Part shown: piece after piece, positions 13,201-26,200 of the stretch
Layout of the letters: each line of letters begins with the position of its first letter
Numbering within the stretch: the first letter of the stretch is position 1
Position numbers and translations under genes: made by a program
The notes under the pieces: generated by a model
Database searches by the model: none
What the model was told of the DNA's origin: nothing
What the model saw: only the letters and a program-made list of their open reading frames with translations
From: Lumbricus rubellus
Lineage: Eukaryota > Annelida > Clitellata > Crassiclitellata > Lumbricidae
Direction of reading: 5' to 3'
DNA length: 64,000 nucleotides
NCBI GenBank assembly: GCA_945859605.1
Contig: OX243828.1
Span: 23,477,109-23,541,108 of the forward strand

Positions 13201-14222
13201 AAGTAAAGGCACCAAGTTTGTACTTACTTGATGGGCCGGGTTCTGCCGAGGTCTCGCCGGCTCCGCCGGAGCCGGCCGCCGCCGCCGCCGCCGCCGGGGT
13301 TGGAGGGCGCCCTTCTTCCGAACCGTCAGCTTCTACATTGTTGCGCTTTGCTGCACGACCGGCGTCTGCCTCTGCCTTTCGCTTCAGTCCTACAACATAC
13401 ATTATTTGACATGATCAAAATACTCCATTTTTAAACAAACCATGTATTTTAAACGAATATAAAATTTATAAAGCATAAATTTTAAAAGTTTACAATTGAA
13501 AATATCCAAAGCACAAACTTACTCATTTCTCGAATTTTCGCCTTCAGTTGAGCTTCTTCCTTCAGCAATTGGTCGAGATCTGCATCGTGCATGCTCGCTA
13601 GAAAACAGAAATATATGGAGTTTGATAGCTGTGAAAATATATAGTGCCTAATACAGAATATACAGAATAAGAATTGTATTTACCCATTTCGCTGTAGAAA
13701 GTTGCAAAGGGAGCCTTAGCGTGTTCAAGATGGTTTTTTTGTTTTTACTATGTACCAGAACACTCTTTCTATAACTAATTACTTAACTGGGTTTGCAGCC
13801 CCATGTATGCCCTACTTAAATCTCGAGCTAATATCCTCCGATAGTTAACTACTTTTCCAAAAAAGTGTTAAAGTCAATTTCAAATGCTCTGTAGATGTCT
13901 TGAAATCAAAACCTGATATGTTTCGAACGTTGAGAGTTCCTAATAGTTATAGGCATGGGACTACTTTTTCACAAATTCATACGCGAAAGTAGTTCCACGT
14001 ATTTGCATCAAGATTTGCGCGGAAGGATACGAGTGTGGAAGTGATGCGGCTCATGACTGTTACAATGCACTGCAAGTGTCCCTCTACCGCTGGATTCTCT
14101 GCCAGTGCCAGTCTCAAGGCTGAATAAAAAGGGAGGGCGCCGCTAACAAGTCTTGTTATCACACAGTGAGGCTAAATCAAAGGCTCTACACCCTACATAA
14201 TTATTTGTGTGCTTGCGTGTTC

Positions 14223-14282
<60 letters not shown>

Positions 14283-17200
14283 CACAAATAAGACTAGCAG
14301 CTGTAAGTATAACTTACGCGATGATGGATGTTGCGTCGGGTCCGAAGACGCTGCTTCCGCCGCTGAAGCCTCTCTGTGTTCATCATTGTCATGATTAAGG
14401 TCTGCAAGAAATTATATTTACCATGTAAAAAATAGTTCCTACGTAGATATATAAATTTGAAAACTAAGGAAATGCGTTCGCTTAAGTATTACTTCCCTGT
14501 GGTACTTGTGCAGTAGCAAAAATAATATTTTGAGAATGGCCAGTCTGGGACATGACGAAAGTTTCTCTAAGCGCCAGACCCAAGCTTGGATAAAGAAGGA
14601 GGGCACCACTAAAAAGACCTTGTTACTGCAATACTAAGTGCAGAGAAAGAGCTCCTCTGTCGCAAGATTCTCTGCCAATGCCAGTCCCAAGTCCGTATAA
14701 AAAGGGAGGGTGCCGCTAACAAGTCATGCTACCGCTCAGTGAGATTAAAATGCAAAGATTCTACATAATTATATGTGCGTGTGTGTGTCTTTTACTTACT
14801 CAAATCCATAGCGATGGTGGTTGTTCGATCTGGAACTCGTCTGTTGGCTGTAGAAAGACTTCGGATGTAGACTCGATATCGGAAGCACCTGTAGATCTGC
14901 GTCTGTAGCTCGGAAAAGATGATATTGAGGGCTTGTCTGCTGAGGCTTTTTATATAGAAGATGCGAGGGGCATGTCATAACACTATGGCTTGGTTGTGCA
15001 AGAAGTTTGTCTGATAATTACTCACTTCGTGTGTTTGTGTGTCTGTCTTTGCATGTGTGAGTAATTTATAACGAGTCTGGACAAGTTTGGGCAAATGAGT
15101 GGGTGGACGGTTTCTATGTAACTCCACTATACTTCAAAGCTTTAGACAATTCCAGACGAAATTGGACAAGTCCACGTTTGCCCGCGACAGATGTCCGGAT
15201 GCTGCCGGCTAATCTCAACTTCCTTACAATAACATGAAAGCGCGTATTATGCTCTGATGTGTAAAGGCTGATGAGAGAAGGTAAATAATAGAGGCTGTGT
15301 TGGCCGTTTCTTTGAAGCTGGAGAATCCATTGTATTCGTGCGATGCGTGAATGACGCCCACGTCTTTGTAGGTATAGAGAGATACAGAGGCAGAAGAAGA
15401 GAAGGATAGAAGGATAGAAGGAGAGAAGGAGAAGAGTCCCTTTTCTTGATTAGTGGGTTGTTGGTTCGAATTCTATCGTCGGTTGGGTGCTACTTTCTGG
15501 GCATAGCGTGGAAGACAGTACAGAGTACATAATAGATAATTATCATAATGACATAATAATTATTAGCATAATGCCCGGCCCCAGCCGCTCGCAGTTTCCT
15601 GGGATGCCGCCGCGCTCGCTGATTGGTCGTCGCTTCCTGGGGTGGCGCCGCAGCTCGTGTGTGTGCTAGGTAATTAGCATATTAACATAATAAATTAGGG
15701 TTCCTGGAAGCACTACAAGCCGAGAAGGTGTGCCCTAGAAGCGCTCTAGTGTAAGTCATAGCCCTTAGCCTATAACCCATAGCCTAGAAGCGCTAGTAGC
15801 CTAAGTAGGCGTGCCCTAGAAGTGCTAGTAGCCAGGCAGCCTGTTCCTGGAAGTCCTCTACTAGCCTGTATGCTAATTAGGTATGACGTAATAGCCTAGA
15901 AGCCTAGAAGGCGTGACCTGGAAGCCTGGAAGGCGCCGACGGCGCGTTTCCTCGAAGTCGCCGCAGGCGACGTTCCTAGAAGTGATGGTTAAAGCAAGGT
16001 TCTCCCTCTACTGACCTGCCATTACCTACAACGGTCCTACATATACTGTACATGCATCTATCACTCCATCAGTCAATTGTTTTTTCCCCTATTATTTTGG
16101 GTGTTGGATGGATGGTAGCCTCATCATCCCCTCAAGTGAAATCAATCACAGAGAAGGAGAAGAAGAAGACTCCAATTATTCACTGGAGAAGAATCCTGTC
16201 TGAAATGCAAATGGTCAGAGAGAAAGTTGGACAATTGCCCAGTCAGTTGATGATGGTGGCAGAGGCCTCGAAAGGTCCGTCCAATTAGCTGTGAGAAATG
16301 TTCAGTGTGCAAAGGAAGTCAGGAAACCTCTGATTATTTCTCAGGCGGCCATTATTCACAGGGTCTGTGCAGTGGCGGCGCCACAATTTCAGTTTTGGGG
16401 GGATAAATTTTGGGGAAAAATTCCCATTTTTATCTGCCAAAATTTCGGACGACCTTTTTTTAGTCATCCGGTCGAAATCTTGTAAAAAATTTCCATTTTC
16501 ACCGCCAAAATTTCTGATGCCTTTTTTTAGTCATCAGCTTCAATTTTTTTTGGGGGGGGCTGAACGTCGAAATTTGTCATTTTTACATGCGGAAAAAATG
16601 GATCGCCTATTTTGGGGGGGGGCTTAGCCCCCTAGCCCCCCTGCCGCCGATACTGTCAGGGACGGGGTGGGTGGGGGAGGTAGGAGCTGGCTGGTGGCAG
16701 AAGCCAGAAACGTCCAATTCATCTTGTCTGTTCCTGAGGAGGCCTTTGGTTTTCCAGCCAGTGAGCAATCCTGTTAAGGTACTCCGAGTCATCGTCATCG
16801 CAGCCATGATTCCGGTGTCCAGGGGCATTTCATTTAAATTCCCTCTAATGCTGGCTAATATACTAAGCTCTACGGTAATGGATTCCGATCTATGGATGCA
16901 ATCTTATTTTATAAATGTAATGTAGTTCAATGTCATCTAATGTATTGTAGAACGATTGTGGAATATACTTGTGCATGCAAGCACTTTAATATGAGACTGA
17001 TAATTATAATTTATTATAGAATGGTTGTAGAATATACTTGTGCAATGTGCATATACACGGTGTCCCAATTGAACTGATACCATTTTTGTTTTGGCGATAT
17101 ACTTTTCAATTCTAACTGAAACTCTATAAAATTTCAGAGAATGTAAGAGGGATAAATTATCAATGTTTCCTGAAAATTGTATCCAATTCTACGAACAGAG

Positions 17201-20200
17201 TCCGAAGTTATGCATGTTCAAATTTGGAGTATCTTTACATTATGTTTGATGAACTTCATTAACTTCCTCTCCATACTCGCAATCAATTTAAGATCCTCTC
17301 TCTAATCCTCAAGGTTAATCAGTTTCTTGCCCATAAATATCTGGCTGATGTTATACTTCGGCCTCATTCAGCTTCTTCCCACCGTCCACTTTGTTCATCC
17401 AAATGACTTGACCTCATGGTTCCTCGCTCTACAACTGCTATAGCTCTGTCTCGATCATTTGCCTCAATTGGTTCTTCTCTTTGGAATGCGCTTTCTCCTT
17501 CTGTTCGCTCTACACTTCTGTCTGGCATGCTCTCTTCTTCCTTCTATCCTCTCAAAACCTGCTTCTTCTCGTGGGGCTTTGCACACTGGGAGCACCTTTG
17601 AACGGTTCACCCTACTAAAGGCGCTTTATAAATGATTAAATACAATACATTATAAATGATTAAATACAATACAATACAATATGAAAAATGTCCTGAGACA
17701 TACATAGGTAGAGTTGTTTCCAACGTGTTACAAGACCAGGTATAGGTCTACATTTGCAGATTTTACCTCCTTTAACCATTTAACCACCGAGGTTATAGGA
17801 TACCATTTGCTACACTTTGGTTGGTAAAGGGTTAAAACTCTGCTTCGATTCATTTGTAGATTGGTGTGACTGGACTCCACCTGGCGGCCAAAGAGGGTCA
17901 TGTCGATGTTGTCAGTGAACTGGTGAAGCACGGTGCGAGGGTTGATGCAGCAACAAGGGTGAGCGCTGTTTACAACTTGTTTTTGAATTTTTTGTTTAAT
18001 GCCCTTTTTAAAATTAACTTTGCAGATAGACTGTTGCGGTAGCAGGTGAATCTGTAGCAAAATGTTTTCATTGATTTTGTTAGCTGTAACGCTTAACATG
18101 GGAAATGGCAAAACCATTTGGCAAAGCTATCTGGAAAAGCTATCTGGAAAAACCATATGGAGAAGCCTTTTGGTAGAGTCGCCAAGGGAAGTCATCTGGG
18201 GAAGGCCATATGGGAAAGCCATCAGGGAATGCCATCTTGGAAAGCCATCTGTCATCTGGCACAGCCATACGGAAAAGCCATCTGGGGAAGGCCATATGGG
18301 AAAGCCATCTGGGAAAGCCATCTGGGAAAGCCATCCAGCCGGAAAGCGATCTGGGAAGCCATTGCTGTTATTAACGGAGTCAGGTTTCAATTGAAGTCAG
18401 TGGCTGTTTATTGCGACATTAAAGGTGCAGTATGGGTTCCATTTCTGAATAGGTGAGTTGAAGAGGTGCTATAATAAATTCCTTGAATGAATTTAATGAA
18501 TACTAGGTATGATGTGATTGCGTGTGGCCAGATGAGGTACTGCACATGCTTAACCCTTTGAACCCGGAGCCCCGTAACTCTATGGATAACGTGCCAGAAA
18601 ACCGACCCGTTGGGTTCAAAGGGAGCTGACCAGAGGTGACTTCCAATTATTTGAACTCTTTTGTTTATCGATGAACTTCTTGTTGTTGCTAGTGAATGCT
18701 AACATCTCTAGGATGGAGAGGAGAGCATTTGATAAGTGCTTAGAGAGCACTGCAAACGCTTGATCATCACATTGCATCCCATGACAATGCATGACATAGA
18801 TTGCATTACAACACATCACTTGATATTGAATTGCACCACCTCACATTGCATCACACCACCTGACACTGCACCACGTTACATTACATGACATTGAATCATT
18901 TCACATAGCACCATACAAAATTACATGACACGACATCAAATCAGATTGCGCCACCTGACATTGCATTACACCACCTGCCACTGGACCACGTTGCATCACA
19001 TGACATGACATTGACAGTGCATCACATTATGTCACATGACGCTACATTAAATCATGTGACACTGCATCACATTGTATCACATTGCACTGCATTGACTTGC
19101 ATTGCTTTCCAATATATATATTACATTACACTGTACAGTGTGCATTATATTTCACTAATTCATTCAAGAATTTCAACAGTGCCTTTTCAATTCCAGACCA
19201 GTGGGCCCACCATGGAAGGGGATCGATTCGGCATAGTTCTTTATTGCATAATGTTCATTCATTACAGCACATTACATTTACATCCCATTGCATTATGTCG
19301 ATTGACACTGCATCACATTTCAACACATCACATTCTAGTATTCATTGCATTCCTTTTCCACTCTCTTTCCCTGCGTGTGGCATATACTGGAAAACTGTTG
19401 CTCCAAGGGGAAATGCAGACATGTAGGCTAAGCAAACACACACAAACGACTTTGTTTGCTTGCGAACAGATAACGGGATTATTATCCGTTCACTTCTTTG
19501 TTCCTACCTGGCAGTAATGGCTGTTTGAAAAAGAGATGCCATATTGCGCTGCTTCATATTGGGGAGTGGGAGGGGTGGCCCCTCACCCTGGATAGCCAGC
19601 CAGACTAGACGATAGGAGTGCACACTATCTGGATGGTATGGAACATTTGCCTTCAGCTGTAGTCGTAGGATGTCTGCTGTTATCAGGCGGGAGAGTACTG
19701 AAGACTTTTAGAACTTTAGTCTTGTTTAGTTTGTAGAGTTTTTTTCCCGCAGGTTGTTTATCATGGGTTTGCATTTATTATTAGACATGGAACTAAGGTT
19801 TTGGACTTAAGTTGTGAGCCAGGTTTACAGATGGTGGTTTAGACACTTGTGTTTATTCATTCATTCATTCATTCATTCATTCATTCATTCATTTATTAAT
19901 GCATTCACGCATTCACTCATTCACGCATTAATGCATTCATTCATGCATTCACATTCATGCATTAATGCATTCACTAATTCACACATTCATGCATTCATTC
20001 ATGCATTCACGCATTCATGCATTCATTCATTCATTCATTCATTCATTCATGCATTCATGCATTCACTCATTCATTCATTCATGCATGCATTCATTCGTTC
20101 ATTCGTTCATTCATCCATTCGTTCGTTCATTCATTCATTCATTCATTCATGCATTCACTCATTCACGCATTCATGCATTCACTCATTCACGCATTCATGC

Positions 20201-23200
20201 ATTCACTCATTCACGCATTCATGCATTCATTCATGCATTTACTCATTCACGCAATGATGCATTCATTCAATTGATTTATATAGCGCCTCTTCAAGAAATC
20301 TACTCAGAGGCGCTCCCAGTCCATCCACGGCAAAAGAAAAAGTTTTGAGAGATGGATGAAACAAAGTTTGATTGGTCAGATGTAACAAATGCAACATTGA
20401 AGGGAGTTCATTCCAGATGGACGGCCCTACAACCGAGAAAGCTCGCCCGGCGTTGCCTGGCAGCTAAGCCTGCTCAATGAACTTAGGAGTGGCCCCTTCC
20501 TAGCAGAGCCTAGAGGGGACACACTTATGTGCTGAAGTTGATGAGCTCCGGTTTATTAGCACAGGATTTTTTTATCAGCTCATGTCTTCAGGGGTCTGTC
20601 TGTTTTTCTGCTGGAGTTTAAGGTCGTTATTAAGATTGATGGAATGGGTTTTGCAGGTGGTCAGTTAGTTGGCAACTTTGAGAGTGCAGACTTAACCCTT
20701 TAATGCCGAGATGGTAGTAAAGGGTTAATGCTGTCACTGGCATTTATGCGATTACGGACTTTGTGCTTAGAACTCAATGTGCATCACGCTGTTATGTAAC
20801 TACAGATGTGGAGGCCGTTGTGCTCACGTATTCAGCTGGAGTTCCTAAGCGGGTTCAGTAGATGCTTCAGGTGTATGGCGCGTGTATCATCTGTAGATCA
20901 TTAAACAAACATGGGTTTCTTAATGGTTGCAAGTTTATGGACCAGACCTGACTACTTACTATCTGTAGAGGACAAGTATGTTTCTGTAGAATACCTTTCT
21001 CTGTGCAGTTATACAATGTAGCTCTGGTGGTGTCCCAGTTTTAAGCTAGGCAGTCTCCCCTCTTATGCCATGTTATTAAATGTATATTTTGGCGTGGAGC
21101 TTGCAGCTTCAATCCTAAGTGTGCCCTGTTGGTCGATTAACGGAGGAAGAGAATAATGGAGAGACATAGAGAGACAGACAGAGACAGAGGCAGACAGACA
21201 GAGAGAGAGACAGTGACAGAGACAAAGGGAGAGAGTGAATGATGGAGGAATGAAGTAGAGAAGGAATGATGGAGGGAGAGGTTGCTGGAAGGAGGAGTGA
21301 TGAAGGGTGAATGAATTATTTGAGGAAGGGAATAATGGAGGGAGGGAATGAGAGAGGGAGTGATGGAGGGTGGAGTAATGGAGGGAGGGGAATGGGGAAA
21401 GTCAATGATAGGGGAGGGAGTGGAGGGGAGACAGACAGACATACAGACAGACAGACACAGAAATAGAGACAGAGATGGTGGGAGCATGAACATTGAACAA
21501 GAGAGATCACTTGGTGCTAAAAAGCGTTTAAGAAATTGGAATGGAATTTAACAGTTTAAAAAAAAAATTGTTCTCAAAGGCACAGAGCTTCGACTTGTAA
21601 ACACTTGAAAACAGCATCAGGTTACTTGCGAGATTAAATCCAGATTAGGGTTGTCCTAGAGTCAACTCTATTCATGATTAAAATAATGCTTTTTGATGAT
21701 TGACGGATCACCAGCTCTATTCCTTTTTTAGCTGGGCTTTGAGATTAACCCTTCCAGATATGGTGAGAATTGCCAGGAGTTGGGGGGGGGGGGTGTTTAG
21801 AGCCCACAGTAAAGTCTGTTTTCACACCCAAATTCCAAGTGGATCATAGTCCGACTCCCAGTTATTTTTCCACATTTCTCACACTGCTTCTAGAATCTAG
21901 ACCCTTGAAGAGGTGCTATATAAATACTTGAATGAATGAGTGAATGAATGAATGAATGAATGAATGAATGAATGAGTCAATGAACCGTTATGGTTCTTCA
22001 CATAGAGATGATAAAGCTAGAAGTTATTTAGCCTTGGGAAATTGAGGGCAGCTTATACAAATGTGATTTGCATAGATCTGGCAGTTAGATGAAGAATGAG
22101 CACTGCAGATTATATTCTCACGTTTATCCTATACAGCAGTTGCTGTAGTAGCAACAGCAGCAGCATAAGACCAGTAGCATCTATAGGCAGCAATAGTGGT
22201 AGCAGTAACAGCAGCAGCAGTTTCAGCAGCCGTATCTTTGATTTATTTCCATATCCATGGACTCATTGGACTGTTGTTTAATACGTCATTGCTTGCTACC
22301 TTGGCTTTTGTTTGGTGTTGTCTCTCAGGTTTTCAGGTTGTTATGAATAATCTGCTCATTAAATCTTTCCATAGATGACATCAAACAATGCTTGCAATGC
22401 TGCAAACAAAGACTGGTGTTACAGGCAGAAGATACTTGTCCTTGAGTCTAGGCTTATAATTATTAATGGCACAGAATGTTGGAAGAAATATAGGCAAGTC
22501 ATGCACGCACAATACGTGCAATGTCCACACCAGTGCACACACACACACACACACACACCTACACATCGATCAATCAATCAAGGCATACATGCACATACAT
22601 GCAAACATCAAACATATACACGCCCACACATCAATGAATCAGAATTTATATAACGCCTTTTCAGGATCGCTATTCAGAGACGCTCTCGACCAAGGCCTGG
22701 TGACTAAAGCAATCTTCAACAGTCAATGAAACTGAGAACAGTTTGGGAGGTGTCCTGTGGCCAAGTGAAGCCAATTCCAGGTTGTGGGACAAATTACAGA
22801 GAAGGCACGGCTCTGCATTGTCACAGAGGGGTGTCAAGGCCACATACGCACACACACACACATAGACACACGTGCAAACACACACACACAAAGGCACACA
22901 CGCACACACAGGCACACATGCACAGGCACATACACAGGCACACACACAGGCACACACACACACAGGCACACGTGAACACACACACACAAACACACACGCA
23001 TCCAGGATTGATTAATATTCCCTGTAATATTCACTGTACAAACAGACTGATGTATGGGTTTGTGTTGCTACATAAACAGATCTTAATTGTTTCCAATAAC
23101 CTCCTCATTTCTGATATTGAACCACATATTAACTGCTCCCTGTTGAGAATAGTGCTTAGCCATGATACCATTGGCGGTAGGGGAGGGGGGTTACCTGACC

Positions 23201-26200
23201 TACAACACTTTTTCAGGGTGACCTATATGGAACATGCACTTCACTGCATGTTTAATGTAACATTTGACATTTGCAGCTCTCTTGTATCATTGTGGGGTGT
23301 TGTGGTGTAGGGGTATGTTCGGGGAATCAGTGCTTGGAGCCATAGGGTTGCGGGTTCAAATCTGCCTCAAACCGCCGCATAGGGACCCTGATCAAGTCTT
23401 TCACTCGCAATTACTGCTCGTGCACTTCCACGTGAAACTCCGATACAGTGTCCGTGCTGTAGTCGGGAGTGCCCCTGAGCAGTAATCATGAAGGGGTGCT
23501 ATGATGAGTGCTCATGCATACATACATACAATACATACATACATATGTGTGCACACATACATAGTACATACACATTATACAAACATACACACACACACAC
23601 ATGCATATATTCATAATTTCACACGTATATATGGCGTTATACGCATATACACGTGCATGTAATTTCCTAAGCAAAGAGATTTACATACAGCATCTGTGTT
23701 TCTGTTAATTATTTCAGAAGGGTATCACCGCTCTACACGTGGCCAGTCTGTCCGGCAAAGTGGACGTCATCCGATTGCTTTTGGAGAACGGAACAAAAAT
23801 CAACATTCAATCAAAGGTAACTGATCTCAATCACAATCACATTCAATCAAAGGTATCTGATCACAATCACATTCAATCAATGGTATCTGATCACAATCAC
23901 ATTCAATCAATGGTATCTGATCACAATCACATTCAATCAATGGTATCTGATCACAATCACATTCAATCAATGGTATCTGATCACAATCAACATTCAATCA
24001 AAGGTAACTGATCTCAATCACAATCACATTCAATCAAAGGTATCTGATCACAATCACATTCAATCAATGGTATCTGATCACAATCACATTCAATCAATGG
24101 TATCTGATCACAATCACATTCAATCAATGGTATCTGATCACAATCACATTCAATCAATGGTATCTGATCACAATCACATTCAATCAATGGTATCTGATCT
24201 CAATCACATTCAATCAATGGTATCTGATCTCAATCACATTCAATCAATGGTATCTGATCACAATCACATTCAATCAATGGTATCTGATCTCAATCACATT
24301 CAATCAATGGTATCTGATCACAATCACATTCAATCAATGGTATCTGATCACAATCAACATTCAATCAATGGTATCTGATCTCAATCACATTCAATCAATG
24401 GTATCTGATCACAATCACATTCAATCAATGGTATCTGATCACAATCACATTCAATCAATGGTATCTGATCTCAATCACATTCAATCAATGGTATCTGATC
24501 TCAATCACATTCAATCAATGGTATCTGATCACAATCACATTCAATCAATGGTATCTGATCTCAATCACATTCAATCAATGGTATCTGATCTCAATCACAT
24601 TCAATCAATGGTATCTGATCTCAATCACATTCAATCAATGGTATCTGATCTCAATCACATTCAATCAATGGTATCTGATCACAATCAACATTCAATCAAT
24701 GGTATCTGATCACAATCACATTCAATCAATGGTATCTGATCTCAATCACATTCAATCAATGGTATCTGATCTCAATCACAATCACATTCAATCAAAGGTA
24801 TCTGATCACAATCACATTCAATCAATGGTATCTGATCACAATCACATTCAATCAATGGTATCTGATCACAATCACATTCAATCAATGGTATCTGATCTCA
24901 ATCACAATCACATTCAATCAAAGGTATCTGATCACAATCACATTCAATCAATGGTATCTGATCTCAATCACAATCACATTCAATCAATGGTATCTGATCA
25001 CAATCACATTCAATCAATGGTATCTGATCACAATCACATTCAATCAATGGTATCTGATCTCAATCACATTCAATCAATGGTATCTGATCACAATCACATT
25101 CAATCAATGGTATCTGATCACAATCACATTCAATCAATGGTATCTGATCACAATCACATTCAATCAATGGTATCTGATCTCAATCACAATCACATTCAAT
25201 CAAAGGTATCTGATCACAATCACATTCAATCAATGGTATCTGATCTCAATCACAATCACATTCAATCAATGGTATCTGATCACAATCACATTCAATCAAT
25301 GGTATCTGATCACAATCACATTCAATCAATGGTATCTGATCTCAATCACATTCAATCAATGGTATCTGATCACAATCACATTCAATCAATGGTATCTGAT
25401 CTCAATCACATTCAATCAATGGTATCTGATCTCAATCACAATCACATTCAATCAATGGTATCTGATCACAATCACATTCAATCAATGGTATCTGATCACA
25501 ATCACATTCAATCAATGGTATCTGATCTCAATCACATTCAATCAATGGTATCTGATCACAATCACATTCAATCAATGGTATCTGATCACAATCACATTCA
25601 ATCAATGGTATCTGATCACAATCAAATTCAATCAATGGTATCTGATCTCAATCACAATCACATTCAATCAAAGGTATCTGATCACAATCACATTCAATCA
25701 ATGGTATCTGATCTCAATCACAATCACATTCAATCAATGGTATCTGATCACAATCACATTCAATCAATGGTATCTGATCACAATCACATTCAATCAATGG
25801 TATCTGATCTCAATCACATTCAATCAATGGTATCTGATCACAATCACATTCAATCAATGGTATCTGATCTCAATCACATTCAATCAATGGTATCTGATCT
25901 CAATCACATTCAATCAAAGGTATCTGATCACAATCACATTCAATCAATGGTATCTGATCACAATCACATTCAATCAATGGTATCTGATCTCAATCACATT
26001 CAATCAATGGTATCTGATCTCAATCACATTCAATCAATGGTATCTGATCACAATCACATTCAATCAATGGTATCTGATCTCAATCACATTCAATCAATGG
26101 TATCTGATCACAATCAACATTCAATCAATGGTATCTGATCACAATCACATTCAATCAATGGTATCTGATCACAATCACATTCAATCAATGGTATCTGATC

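Larger units (their letters stand above)
8417..16012. mobile_element. Polinton/Maverick-type element, 7,596 bp, polymerase gene only
   Basis: The element begins AG and ends CT. It has 419-bp inverted ends that differ at only about two positions by eye, and it is flanked by the perfect 6-bp repeat GACCTG (8411-8416 and 16013-16018). AG ends, 6-bp target duplications and a protein-primed DNA polymerase are the defining features of Polintons. Full-length Polintons are usually 15-20 kb with about ten genes (integrase, ATPase, protease, capsids). Here the only recognised gene is a DNA polymerase, so the copy is probably non-autonomous for integration. The near-identical ends suggest recent insertion. 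It sits inside the first visible ankyrin intron. Confidence 0.93.

Noticed and set aside
13684..13691. An 8-nt microexon (CGAAATGG on minus) as polymerase start exon
   Set aside because: It has splice-like borders and would be in frame as a start, but the 14318-14401 exon gives a longer consistent model. It remains a possible alternative first exon.
19814..20348. Open frames encoding FIHSFIHS repeats, also at 38703, 42005 and 29445
   Set aside because: They are translations of (ATTC)n retroposon tails.
22726..23310. 194-codon open frame with a His-Thr run, and the similar frame at 30880-31164
   Set aside because: The core is a CACACA repeat and the flanks have no homology or splice signals.
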